From Ceratopteris richardii (taxonomy: Eukaryota; Streptophyta; Polypodiopsida; Polypodiales; Pteridaceae): DNA of 64,000 bases. Each line of letters starts with the position of its first letter. Position 1 is the stretch's first letter. A program made the position numbers and the translations under genes. Shown in pieces: positions 45,301 to 57,098 of the stretch. The notes beneath the pieces were generated by a model. The model was not told the DNA's origin, ran no database searches, and was given only the letters and a program-made list of their open reading frames with translations. Location: positions 51,799,527 through 51,863,526 of the forward strand of contig CM035437.1 in the NCBI GenBank assembly GCA_020310875.1, given 5' to 3'.

Positions 45301-47712
45301 TACTTTGTCACTTTCATAGATGATGCTACTAGAAAAGTCTGGGTATATCCTATCAAATCGAAGGATGATGTATTCCCTACTTTCAGAAAATGGCTTGCTT
45401 CAGTTGAGACTGAAAAAGGAACTAAGCTTAAGGCTTTACGTTCAGATAATGGGGGTGAGTATACCTCACATGAATTCAGCCTTTTCTGTCAGTGTAGAGG
45501 GATTCGTAGAGAGTTTACAGCTCCTTATACCCCAGTACAGAATGGTGTAGCTGAGAGGATGAATAGAACTATTCAAGATAGAGTAGTCTCTATGTTGCAT
45601 CATGCAAACCTCTCACAAGGTTTTTGGGCAGAAGCAGTATTGACTGCAGTTCATGTGATTAACCTTTCACCTAGTACTGCCAAAGGTCTGAAAGTGGCAC
45701 AAGAGTTATGGACAGGGAAACCACCATATTATGATCATCTTCGAGTTTTTGGGTGTGAAGCATATGTTCATATACCCAAGAATCTTAGACAGAAGTTGGA
45801 CCATAAGTCAAAGAAATGCATTTTTCTTGGATATGGTCGAGAAGGACAATTTGGATATCGCTTATGGGATCCTGAAACACGGTCAGTGATCAGAAGTAGT
45901 GATGTCATTTTTAATGAGTCTAAGATGCATAAACAGCCGATTAAGGAGGTTGAAGTGAGAAGAGTGGTGTTTGAGGATACTAGTCCTCCGGTTAGCATGC
46001 ATAAAAATGCTGCACATAGGGATGTTCAAGAGAATGTCCATTCAGATCAGTCTGCACATGTTCCTGTTCAGCAACCATTGAGACGTTCTGCACGCGTCTC
46101 ATATCCACCTGATAGATATGTTCCAGGTTTAGATTTTGTTATGCTAACAGATGTCGGTGAGCCCTCTTGCTACAAAGAGGCTATGCAGACAGAGGATCAT
46201 GTCAAGTGGGAGCGTGCCATGAAGAGTGAGTTGGATTCTATTCACAAGAATGGTACTTGGGACTTAGTACCTTTGCCAAAGGGCAGGAAAGCTTTACCAT
46301 GTAAATGGGTATATAAGCTGAAATTCACATCAGATAGTGCTTCTCCAAAATATAAAGCACGACTTGTTGCAAAGGGTTTTAAGCAACAACATGGTGTTGA
46401 TTTTGAGGAAATCTTCTCTCCAGTGGTCAAGATGACTACTTTGCGCATGTTGCTTGGATTCGTTGCAATGGAGGACTTAGAGCTAGTCCAAATGGATGTG
46501 AAAACAGCTTTCTTGCATGGAGATCTTACAGATGAGATCTATATGGAACAACCAGAGGGTTATGTAGTTCCTGGCAAGGAAAGTCTAGTTTGTAAGCTCA
46601 AGAAGAGTTTGTATGGACTTAAACAGTCTCCTAGACAATGGTACCAAAAGTTTGATGCTTTTATGAAGTTCCAAGGCTATTCTCGGAGCAATGAGGATCA
46701 TTGTCTCCACACAAAGAGATGTTCTGATGGCAGCTTGATATGCTTGATACTTTATGTCGATGATATGTTGATTGTTGGGAAGTCCTCTTATGATTTGTCA
46801 ATTCTCAAAAAGAAGTTGAGTCAGACATTTGATATGAAGGATTTGGGGGATGCCAAACATATTCTTGGCATGCGCATTACTCGTGATAGGAGTAAAAGAT
46901 GCATATACTTGTCTCAAAGTGAGTACATATCCAAAGTACTTCATCGATTCAATATGCAGGGTGGAAAGGCATTGAGTACACCTTTACCCACATATGTGAA
47001 ATTGAGCAAGGATGACTGCCCCAAATCAGATGAGGAAAAGGAATTCATGACCAAAATTCCCTATCAGTCTTCTGTTGGTAGTCTCATGTATGCTATGGTA
47101 GCTACGAGACCAGACATTGCATTTGCAGTGGGAGTTGTGAGCAGATATATGTCTAATCCTGGCAAGAAACATTGGGAAGCGGTCAAAATGATTTTGAGAT
47201 ATCTGAGTGGCACTAAGGACAAGTGTCTATGCTTAGGTAGAGGGAAAGCATCCATTATTGGTTACACAGATTCTGACTATGCTGGTTGTGTAGACAATCG
47301 TAAGTCTACATCAGGGTACATTTTTCATTTTGCTGGAGGTGCTATCTCTTGGAGATCTCGTCTTCAAGAATGTACAGCTGTTTCCACCACAGAAGCAGAG
47401 TATGTTGCAGCAAGTGAGGCATTTAAGGAAGCATTGTGGCTTTCTCGTCTTGCTTGCGATATGGGTTTGTCTCAGCATGTACCTCACTTGCTCAGTGATA
47501 GTCAGAGTGCCATTGCTTTGGCTAAGAATCCGGTCTATCATGCAAAGACCAAGCACATTGAGGTGAGGTATCACTTCATTAGAGATTGCTTAGCCATTGA
47601 GAGCATTATTCTTGAGAAGGTTCACACTCGAGATAATGCTGCAGATGCTTTGACTAAAGCTCTACCACATGATAGCTTTCGACACTGTTGTCACCTGATG
47701 GGGGTTACTTGA
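42389..47712 (+). pseudogene. copia B gag-pol, interrupted only by solo LTR E
   Basis: Frame one (42389 to 43601) has gag (FEIRKFDGTNFALWKNQI), a CCHC knuckle CHYCHKKGHMKKDC near 43180 and protease WLLDSGASFHVTP near 43405. Frame two (44874 to 47712) has integrase HHCC (WHGRLGHISRSG..CEHCQYGK), core D-D-E (YTDVCGP, LRSDNGGEY, TPVQNGVAERMNR), RT (QMDVKTAFLHGDL, LYVDDMLIVG) and RNase H (TDSDYAGCVDNRKSTSGY, STTEAEYVAASEA, KHIEVRYHFIRD). Subtracting the 1277 bp of E plus one duplication puts both parts in the same frame, giving 1349 codons without another stop. The start is the first ATG of the gag frame, in the context ATCATGGCATC. Every catalytic motif looks intact. Confidence 0.93.
43602..44873 (+). 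mobile_element. Solo LTR E inserted in B
   Basis: 1272 bp beginning TGTTGGAGCAAG and ending ATCTCTTCACA (TG..CA), flanked by the exact duplication GTTAT (43597-43601 and 44874-44878). A TATA-like CTATAAATAG lies near 43885. There is no primer site, no polypurine tract and no coding frame, so it is a solo LTR left after recombination between two LTRs. The family is not otherwise seen in the window. The strand follows the TATA box. Confidence 0.85.
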
Positions 47713-47849
47713 TTCTTGATCTTACGCAGTCACTTGTATACTGTGTAACATGCCCATCAGGTGGGAGGTATAGTTTGTATACTTACACTCAGGTATTCTT
47801 TATCATTCTTTCTTTTTTCTCCCATAGTTACTCTGGCCATATTGGCCTT

Positions 47850-47860
47850 TAGTGGGAGAT
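47850..47860 (+). promoter_or_regulatory. Polypurine tract of B
   Basis: TAGTGGGAGAT directly before the 3' LTR. Confidence 0.75.
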
Positions 47861-48156
47861 TGTTACCGTTAGTGTCCATGTGAAAGGCCAAATGGCCACC
47901 GGACACTTCTTTGTATATGTTCTTTAATAAAACATATAGTGGCCTGGTCAGTCACAGACTGTAAGTTCGACCGCATATGTAAGAACTAAGAAGTCTATCT
48001 TCGTGCTCCCTGTGTAGTGATTTTCTGCGTATTCTACAACCTCTGTGCGGAGTACTGTGTGTGGCGTCAGGAGTTCGTTTTTCTACTCCGAGCATATCGT
48101 CGTGGAGCTCTCTAGAAGGAGAGTGCAGTGTGGTGCATCGCCATCGAAATACTTCA
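47861..48156 (+). repeat. 3' LTR of copia B
   Basis: 296 bp, same length and ends as the 5' LTR, followed by CCCTG. Confidence 0.95.
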
Positions 48157-48224
48157 CCCTGGGAGTGATGCGGTGAACAAGGAGCTGGCACTCATGTATA
48201 AGGAAGTGCCAAGCTATGTGGAAA

Positions 48225-51200
48225 TCACTCCACAAAAGGAAGTAAGCCCAAAGCTTTGCGGAAAGCTTCAAACTTCTCCCTAGGCAGAGCCTTCGTGAAA
48301 AGGTCTGCAATGTTCTCCTGCGTGGGCACATATGCCAAGCTGATCTCCCCAGCAGAGAACCTCTCCCTGACATAGTGATAATGCACCTCAATGTGCTTAG
48401 TGCGAGCATGGAACACAGGGTTCCTCGCAACTGCCAATGCGCTCTGACTGTCAGTGAAGATGATGGTGGTAGAAGACTGGCCAACACCCAAATCAGCCAT
48501 AAGGCGTCTGAGCCACACACACTCAACAGTCGCTGTGAAAGCTGCCCTATACTCAACCTCACAACTGGAAGTGGCCACAGTAGGCTGCTTCTTGCTCAAC
48601 CAAGATATACATGAGCTACCAAGCATGAAGCAAAAACCACTGGTGGACACACGAGTGTCATAGCAACCAGCCCAATCTGAGTCAGAAAAAGCATGCAAAT
48701 CTAGCGGTAGTGATCCCCCCTTGGGATAAAACAACCCAAGTAGCCGAGTACCACTCAAGTAGCGAAAGATGCGCTTAACCGCCTTCCAATGCGTGACTCC
48801 TGGGCAATGCATAAACCTGCTCATCTGTGAGACAGCAAACTGAATATCTGGCCGAGTAATGTGTAAGTAAATCAAGCATCCAACAGCCTGCTGATAGAGA
48901 ACAACATCAAATGCATCTCGAGCATCATGAAGACTCAATCGTAAACCTGTCTCCATAGGAGTGGCAATAGGCTTATAGTCTTCAAGGCCAAAACGCTGCA
49001 AAAATGTGTCAATATATTTCGTTTGATACAAAGCCATTCCACCATCAACTTGCATAAACTGAATGCCCAAATAGTGATGCAAATGCCCCAAATCAGACAT
49101 CTCAAATGAGGCATGCAAATCAGCCTTGAAATCAGCAATATGCTTCTCAATAGGACCAGTGAGCAGCATGTCATCAACATAGACAACAATGATCAGAAGC
49201 ACATCATTAGCACGCTTAATATATAAGGTGCTTTCAGTTGGACTGTTCACAAAACCATGTGCAACCAGATAGGCATGTATCTTCTCATACCAAGCACATG
49301 GTGCTTGCTTTAAACCATATAATGCCTTCTTTAACCTGCACACCTGGTTTTCATGCCCTTTCTGCACAAAGCCACGGGGCTGAAAAACATACACTTCTTC
49401 ATGTAAGTCACCATTCAGAAATGTTGTTTTAATGTCCAACTGATGTACATTCCAACCATGATGGGCTGCAAGTGCACAAATGCTCCGAACAGTAGTCATA
49501 CGGCATGTAGGTGCAAAGGTCTCATCAAAATCAAGGCCTCTTTCCTGCGCATAACCCTTTGCAACAAGCCTAGCCTTATACCTATCAATTGTACCATCAG
49601 GTTTACGCTTCAGCTTGTATACCCACTTAGTGCCAATGGCCTTCTTGCCAGGAGGCAAGTCACATAAAGACCATGTACCATTCTTCATTATAGCATCATA
49701 TTCAAATTGCATGGAAGCCATCCAATTTTCTGAATTCTGTGCTTCATCAAAAGAAACAGGCTCATTCTCATCACAAAGACTCGACGCAGCCATAGCATAG
49801 CAATCTGATGCAAAGGAGGCACTATGAGAGCCTGAACGAGTACGATATGACAAAGGTGCATCTAATTTGCTGTCACGCAAAGTCTGCACCAGCCATTTTG
49901 GCATAGTTTTTGCCTGCTCAATATCAGCTCTCTCATCAACAAGTGTGTCATGTAAATCTGCATCAGAAATAGAATGATCTGCATCATCATATGAAACCTA
50001 CAAGGGCTGAGAAGTTGCCTCATTAGGACCAGCACTAGATTGTCCACCTGTAAAAAGAGGCATCAAAGTATCATACATGTCTTTGGAGCTAACATATGTC
50101 TCCTTAGTACATGAAAGCAATGGCTGAATAGCATCTTCCACAAAGACAACATCACGGCTAAACAGAATGCGTTTAGTTTGTGGATGATACAGACGATAGC
50201 CTTTACTTTCAGAACTGTACCCAACAAAAATACATTTTACTGACTTATCATCCAATTTTCTGCGATGTTGTTCAAGCACTAATGCATATTCCAAACAACA
50301 GATGAGCAACAGATGGCTTGCGGTCATGCCAAGCCTCATATGGAGTGATAGACTGCAACGCTTTAGTGGGACACCTGTTCAGTACATATGCTGCACACAT
50401 GACAGCCTCAAGCCAGAAACTATGTGGTAAAGCTTGACTTTTGACCATGCACCTCGCCATCTCCATGAGTGACCTGTTCTTTCGTTCAGCAACTCCATTC
50501 TGTTGAGGTGTATACGGCACTGTACACTGGTGTTTTATCCCACGTTTAGCCAGAAATGCATTAAAATCTGAAGACATATATTCCTCCCCTCGATCAGAAC
50601 GGAGGGTGCCCATTTTACATGTTGACAGATTTTCAACCGAAACCAAAAACTGTTTGAAGCACATGAACACTTCGGACTTTGCTTTGAGTGGATATACCCA
50701 TGCATGCCTAGAAAAATCATCAATGAAAGTCACGAAGTAAAGGTAATTTCCAAAAGAGGGTGTCTGCATAGGACCACAGACATCACTATGTACAAGCTGC
50801 AATTTCTGCGTAGCCCAAACTGAACCATCTTTTGGAAAGGAAGAATGCTGCATTTTGCCCAAAATACAGCCTTCACAAACATGTTTTCCAGGAGCCTCAA
50901 GTTTGGGCAAAGAGGACACCATTTCAGATTTCTGCAGGCGTAGCAAACTAGCAAAATTCAGATGACCAAAGCGTGCATGCCAAAGCTTTGCATCTAACAT
51001 AGCCTGAGAATCATGAACTGCACATGCCGAATCATCCACAGATCTTTCATAGTCTATGAGCTTATACAGCCCACGACATAAAATGCCAGAAGCAATAATC
51101 ACATCACCATTTGAGAGATCATGGACTGTACACCTGTCATCAACGAATTTCACAACCAAGCCAATCTTGGCTAATGCAGAAACTGATAGCAAGTTCTTTT

Positions 51201-52479
51201 TGATCCCTGGCACAAATAAAGCATCTGACAAAGTGAAAGAACTACCATCAGCAGTAGTCAGAATGATCTTACCAACTCCCATAATAGGATAAGAGGAGTT
51301 ATTGGCGTATGTGACAGTATTCCCTGTAGGGGCAGGCTCGAGTGAAGAGAAGAAACTGCGCTGCGAGGTAATATGTTTGGTCGCCCCCCTATCAAAGTAC
51401 CAAACATCTGAGTCTACTACAGACATGCACTGATCATGAGAAGATGGGTCAAAACTGCAGACAATAGTAAACGCCCATTCTTCTTCCTGCACAAGATTTG
51501 CAGACTCTGTTTTTGGTGTAGAGGCCTCTGCAACAACCATTCCAGCCTCTTTCTTCTTTGCCTCTTTAGCAGCTAGTTTTGGACAGTTCTTTATGATATG
51601 ATCATTTCCTTTACAATACTTGCAAAACAATTTCTACTTTTCTGATTTCTTCTCATCTTTATCTTGGTTCTTCGATTGTGCAGCATTTGCAGATTTCTGC
51701 TTACTAGTAGAAGAGATCCATTTTCCTTTGCCCTTCTGACTAGCCAGGAAAGCTTGATCTGCAACACGCATAATGGACCTGTTCTGCCTGGACTGATCTT
51801 CCTGCAACAGAACAGAGACTAACTCCTCAAATGACAAGGCATTTGGATTGCCTTTTATCATCAATCAAAGAGTAGAAGCAAAACTCTGATATGAATCAGG
51901 AAGACCATTCAGAACGGTCTGCACAAGTGAGCTATCTGGTATAACCTCATCAGCAGAAATCAACTATTCCTTCAAATCTTTGATCTTTGTTAAGAAACTG
52001 TCCATAGAATCACCTTCATTCATGTGCTCACTCTCCAACTGTTTTCGGAGGTAAGCAACATGAGCCTCATTCCTAGCCTGGTACAAAGTGGTAAGTGTAT
52101 CCCAAGCATCCTTTGCTGTTCTGCAAGAGCGAATGTGAGGAATAATGGCACGTTTGACTGACAAAGCTATCAATGCATGTGCCTGGGCATCTCTGCCATC
52201 CCAGCGAATCTGCTCTGCAGTAGGTGCAATAGAAACAGCAGCACGAACAAGAATCTGCGGAATATCATCTTCGACACCATCTTCATGAGCTCCAGCACCT
52301 GTATTTGCAGTACCTATCATTACAGGTGTAACAGGACGTCTTTCAACACCTTGCACAATGTTCCACAATCCTTTTGCAACCAGTACATGTCGCATCATAT
52401 AAGCCCATAATGGGTAGTTGGTACCATCCAACTTATCCTCAACAACCAACATACGGAATACATCACTGCTTTCAGCCAT
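48225..52479 (-). pseudogene. copia A2 gag-pol, several stops and one frameshift
   Basis: Homologous throughout to A1 gag-pol. Relative to A1 the breaks are: TAG near 51963 (CAA in A1), TGA near 51865 (CGA), TAG near 51633 (CAG), an 11-base deletion near 50290 that shifts the frame in the integrase, and TAG near 49998 (CAG). The final 559 codons (49904-48225) hold a complete RT and RNase H with QLDIKTTFLNG, VYVDDMLLTG and SSCEVEYRAAF. The protease reads WYFDRGATKH: the catalytic DSG triad is DRG here, which would inactivate it. A1 and A2 carry no shared nonsense codon, so they were both competent or trans-mobilised when they inserted. Confidence 0.93.
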
Positions 52480-52820
52480 GGCCGATGACTAAAATACCTT
52501 GATGCAAAAAATTGACTGTATCTCAAAAAGTTGAACGGAACTGCCCAGACGAGTTCTGCTAGACCTGTAGAAGACTTTGAGACGCTTAAACTGGCAAACA
52601 GAAACTGGTATATACCTTTGGCACAAAAGGACGAAATAGCCTACACAAGCGCTGCGATAGTGCGTTCGGAGGCCGAAACGAGCTCAGATCGCGATTTCGG
52701 CACCACAAAGCAAAGCAGTTTTGATCTCGGAAACACCCTGAGTATGCTCACCAAATTTCATGCGAATCTAAGACTGCAAACGGAGGAGTGTCGACGGCAC
52801 CCTAGAAGAAGCGACAACCT

Positions 52821-52832
52821 GCTCTGATACCA
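52821..52832 (-). promoter_or_regulatory. Primer-binding site of A2
   Basis: Minus-strand TGGTATCAGAGC. Confidence 0.9.
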
Positions 52833-52834
52833 AT

Positions 52835-53065
52835 TGTTGGAGATAGACGTCTGCGGAAGCACGCGAACAGCACAAGGAAGAAGAAGAAGCTTGGAGCACA
52901 AACACACAATACTGAATGTATTACTAGAGAATGTACAAAGATAAGTAGCCCATTAGGGCAATAGGCGTATATACAAGCCGGGGTAAAAAAACCTCTTAAA
53001 GAGGGAAAAAAGTGCCCCGGCAGTCCTAGTGTGTTCACACACATCACTACCTAAATATATCAACA
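52835..53065 (-). repeat. 5' LTR of copia A2
   Basis: 231 bp, matching 40645-40876; followed by CTTTC. Confidence 0.95.
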
Positions 53066-53070
53066 CTTTC

Positions 53071-54060
53071 TTGGTGGCAGCTTTTTTTTATTCCTCTATT
53101 TGCTCTCTTAACTAATTGGCATGGATCCAAACATCATGAATTGTAGATACAAGTATAGAAGGTAGATACAAGATAGAAGGTAGGGCTTGTTATAAAATGC
53201 TTTCCTTGGAGGTTTAAGGTCTCATATACAAAACAAAGGATATCTCGATCCCATCCTCTCTTGTTGAATAGAGGATACTCTTGGTTGCTCATTTCTCTAA
53301 ATTGATGGATCATTTCATTGTGGGGGATGATGTCCTATGGGTTTATGTGTGTTATGCCATGGTGAGGCAGATGCAAGTGGGTTGCTAAAGTTTTGGTAGT
53401 GACATGAATGGAAACTCTATTGATTTCTAAGGCTTGGGGGTGCAAGAGGACTTGATACCACTCTAAGTGCGCAAAATTAGGGAGACCTTGGGTTTCTAAT
53501 TAGGACCACTCAGCAAACAAAATTGTGTTATCAATTTTTTGGTTTATGATTGCTAAGGCTTGGGGGTGCAAGAGCACTATTACCAATCTAAGAGCGCAAA
53601 ATTAGGGAGACCTTGGGTTTCTAATTAGGACCACTCAGCAAACAAAATTTTGTTGTGCAAAACATAAGCATACAATATATAGTTCACCATATTGTTTAAT
53701 TATATAGACACAAGGAGAAGATTGCATGAAAACAAGAAAAAAATGCCATTGACAATATAAGTATATATAAAGTTGGCCATGCAAAATTTGAATGGATCGA
53801 ATTAGAGGTACATATCAAGAAATTTACATACAAGGTAGAGAGGAATCCAAAAATTGATAATCGAGGTGTGTGGCTCGAGGTGGCAGCACTGTAAAAATCT
53901 TGATGATGATGAAGTCATTGGTGATATGGACATAATCTGAAACCATTAACTAGAACTTTAATGAATTGTCCGATTAAAGTTCGTAGAGTGAAAGTGGAAA
54001 GCCCTATTTCTTAAGCAATGAAAAAGGATCCCATCCTTCAAATTTTAAATTTACTTGCTT
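53071..54060. other. Non-coding DNA between A2 and the gypsy remnant
   Basis: No gene recognised. Contains the tandem duplication listed next. Probably the region 3' of the integrase of gypsy I. Confidence 0.4.
53420..53655. repeat. Tandem duplication of about 110 bp
   Basis: Two copies (about 53423-53530 and 53548-53655) share CTAAGGCTTGGGGGTGCAAG, GCGCAAAATTAGGGAGACCT and CACTCAGCAAACAAAAT, and differ by a handful of bases. They are separated by an 18-base spacer. Confidence 0.8.
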
Positions 54061-54066
54061 TTCTTT

Positions 54067-54456
54067 TTAATTTTGAGTAAAAAAATAATACCATCTTACC
54101 AATGTTGAAAATAGGAGTTTTTTGATTAAGTTCATTCCACCTTTCATGTCTCTCTTGCATGGCCTAAAAAATAAAAAACTCTTGCAACTATCAACTTCTA
54201 AATTGTGCAAAGTTTGCAAATGATGTCTGAGGGATTCATCAGACAAAAGTCTATGTTGTATTGCCATCTTGAGATTGGGGACTATGAGTTCCAAGGGTGA
54301 AATTGCCTCAAGCCCAAATGCTAATATAGAGGGAGTGAATCCAACTCCCACCTTGTATGTGGTACGGTAGGCCCAAAGTCTAGCATGAAATGCCCTTCTA
54401 TAAGTTGATGATGTGCTTCTACAATAACTACTAATTGCTCGTGAGGGTGCACACAC
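54067..54456 (-). pseudogene. gypsy I integrase C-terminal fragment
   Basis: AFHARLWAYRTTYKVGVGFTPS is the region after the catalytic Glu of gypsy integrases; LAFGLEAISPLELIVPNLKMAI follows, as in plant elements. Truncated before the GPY/F module. Confidence 0.75.
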
Positions 54457-55724
54457 CTAAGCCAAGCACCTGTAACGTCTCAATGATACAATTGGCCTAG
54501 CAAAATTTTGAATTGGTGAATCCACAGAGCTAGTTTCTTCTTGTGTGTAGTAAAAAAAGATGAAGGCATTAAACCATTTTCTAGAAAAGTATAAATTAAT
54601 TCACACCATGCGTAATTGGCTTAATGATCTAAGAGATAAGAGCTTTGATCTAGTGATTGTTCTAGGATTGTGAATAAGTTTTAATCCTGAAAAGTTCTTC
54701 TATTCCTTCTAGTGGTTCTCCAAAATCAAGTAGAGAAAAATAACTTGCAACACTACATGATGCACAAGGTCCATGGTGAATTTCGAAATCAAATTCTTGA
54801 AGAAGTAGAACCCATCAAGCAAGGCATCCTATTAATGCTTGATGATGTACCCAATAAAGTAAATTGAGATGCTCCACATGATATTTCAAATTTTTGCCCA
54901 AGAGATGGTGCCAAAATTTTTTAATGAAATAAATTAAACCGAGACATTCACCCCCAATAAAACTTGCATAATAAATAGGCTAATGCCATCTTGTATCTAC
55001 AATCTACATCGACATAGTGACATTTACAAAGACATGGAAGGTTGATCCGAGTTTGGAGCTTGCGAAATTGGTGTCTAAGTAAGGAGTGCTTTTATTTGTT
55101 GAAATGCAATTGCACATTCCTCAGTCCAATTATATTGTCTTAGAGAAACATGGGTTGATTAATTAAGCAAAATTGCAATATGAGCCAAATGTCTTAGTTG
55201 CCTACAATGTCATCTAATTTTTCCAAGGAATATTTGTATTTCTTTAAGAGTAGTCGGGGCTGGGGCTTCCTAAATAGCCATAAATTTATTCAAATCTATA
55301 GCAATATCTACTTTAGAAATAATATTATCCAAGACTTTTCCATAACTGACTACAAAAACAGACTTAAAAGGATTTAGGTTGAGTCTAACTTCATGGCAAC
55401 GCTAAAAATAGAGTTATAAATGTTGCACATGTAAATGTATAAATCTTGATACTGAGAAATCATTGGGTAAATTCTGTAAAAAATCGGTGAGATATGGCAA
55501 GAAAATTTGCTACATACATCTCTTGGAAGTGCTAGGTGCATTTCATAATCCAAACCTTATAGCTTTATAGGCATAAGCTCTTTAGTTGGTAATAAAGAAA
55601 ACCTTAGGAATGCCATATTCTACTATTCCTACTGCATTATAGCCACTAGACCCATCCATAAAAGAATCCATCTCGACTACCAACTTCATCTAGCATAATA
55701 TGTAGAAAAGAGAGGGGGAAAAGA

Positions 55725-56243
55725 TCAAGGGATAATAACAACATTAAGTTTCCTATAATCCAAAGACATATGTAGTTCTTTGTTCTTTTTAGGAACAATC
55801 ACAATAGGTAACAACCATTCATGGTTCTCCATAGGAACTATGAATCCAAATTTTAATAATATGTGAATCTCGAATTGAACTAATTTAGCATAGTTTGGAT
55901 TCATTCGGTACCTCTCTTGCACTACTATGATGGCATCTAGTTTGAGGATAATGTGATGTTGATAGAATTCAGGGTCAAGGCCATGCATATCTGTATAATC
56001 CTTAGCAAAAACATCATGGAAGTCAATGAGCAGTTTGCTCAATTGAAACGAGAATGGTTCTAGCAATCCTACACAAATCCAAATAGGATGAGGATTGGAT
56101 AATGCTACTATGTTGAAAAATTCAATATGATGCCCACTAATACTTATGTGAGTAAGTTGATGAGCGTCATCATGTTCTGAAGCCGGGTGAAATGGTTTTG
56201 GCATAGTAATATTGGTCACATAAGATTCAACATGGGGTTGCAA
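55725..56243 (-). pseudogene. gypsy I reverse transcriptase N-terminal fragment
   Basis: 172 codons with the gypsy RT start: the VFAKDYTDMHGLDP segment and SLDYRKLN (fingers and palm start). The conserved RV in RVCVDYR is changed to HMSLDYR. The catalytic YxDD lies outside and is eroded. Non-functional. Confidence 0.8.
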
Positions 56244-56700
56244 AAACCTGTTAACTACTGTGCAATAGACATTAATGACACTGAGAGTGAGCTAATCCTG
56301 GTTGGCTTTCAAGAATGCTTGTTCCTCATCTTTTTTTAGTCCATCTCCTAAATGAGTAGGTTTTGAAAAATTGAGATTATGGAATTATTGGCATTTATTG
56401 ACTTCACCAAAGGCACATGTGTACTTGTGATTTGCTTGTGAGAAAGATAGCTGGTTAATTGACCAATCTTGTACTGCTTTTGCTTGTTTGATCCATGGGT
56501 GCCCGATGAATGGATTGTAATCAACTTCTCATCTAGTGAGATCAAAAAACATAAAAGCTAATTTAGAAGTAGTGCATTGCATAGTAATTGGGATGTCTCT
56601 AATAACTCCTAATGGTTGTACTTTGGATTCATAACGAAAGGAGTTTACCTAAAGGAATTTAAATAGGTTCATGAAGTTGGTCTAAGTTGGACCATTGCAA

Positions 56701-57098
56701 TCTATAGCAGTAGGCAATGGCACTTTAGTGTCCTTTGGAACTAACTCCAAGGAGTCTTTAGCAGAATCCAAAATAGTGTGGTTGTTGGTTCCATCTAGAG
56801 CATTTTGGTCAACTTTGGTGATAATTATTGTAGATTGTCAACATTTGTTGGTGAGATGCCTTCCTAAACTTCTTTCTCAATCACTTCTTCCTTCCTTTCT
56901 ATTGGAACTGCAAGTTTTTCTTCTTATGCAAGAAATAGGTTAGATGAGAACATGACATGGGCATGCCGCAACCTCCATCCAATTCTCCTTATCCTAGAGT
57001 CCCACTTGGTTCTTTACAAGTGCCTTCCTATCTACTTTTGGCTACCGCTTTTTTGTAACTTCATCAAAACCTTGTCCCCATCGTGGTTTCCATATAGA
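56701..57098. other. Short stretch before the H LTR, no gene recognised
   Basis: Probably gypsy I gag/protease remains. The last five bases (ATAGA, 57094-57098) would be one half of the H target duplication; the other half is outside the window. Confidence 0.35.

Larger units (their letters stand above)
40888..48156 (+). mobile_element. Ty1/copia retrotransposon B, nested in A2
   Basis: Exact duplication CCCTG at 40883-40887 and 48157-48161, LTRs of 296 bp each, primer site TGGTATCAGAGC at 41185-41196 and polypurine stretch TAGTGGGAGAT at 47850-47860. The length without solo LTR E is about 6.0 kb, including an unusually long leader of 1.2 kb. The two LTRs differ at about seven positions. Its protein is clearly distinct from families A and C. 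Confidence 0.96.
40645..53065 (-). mobile_element. Ty1/copia retrotransposon A2, containing B
   Basis: Same family as A1 on the opposite strand. It has the exact target duplication CTTTC (40640-40644 and 53066-53070), LTRs of 232 and 231 bp and a minus-strand primer site at 52832-52821. After removing B and one CCCTG it is 5147 bp, matching A1 (5150 bp). B lies between the RNase H end and the 3' LTR. The LTRs differ at about six positions plus an indel, so A2 is somewhat older than A1. Confidence 0.96.
54060..56700 (-). mobile_element. Ty3/gypsy retrotransposon I, decayed pol
   Basis: Minus strand, in gypsy order. A protease-linker remnant (56700-56250) is followed by the RT N-terminal part in the 172-codon frame 56243-55725 (VFAKDYTDMHGLDPEF, then RYRMNPNYAKLVQFEI, IVPKKNKELHMSLDYRKLN). 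A decayed RT centre follows (DSFMDGSSGYNAVG, then FGLxNAPSTSKR, near 55680-55540), then RNase H-like traces. The integrase end is in 54456-54067 (AYRTTYKVGVGFTPSILAFGLEAISPLEL). Numerous stops. RT before integrase identifies it as gypsy. Confidence 0.8.

Noticed and set aside
48375-48663. Plus-strand frames opposite A2 RNase H, also seen antisense to A1
   Set aside because: Present in both copies only because the sense strand is conserved; not independent genes.
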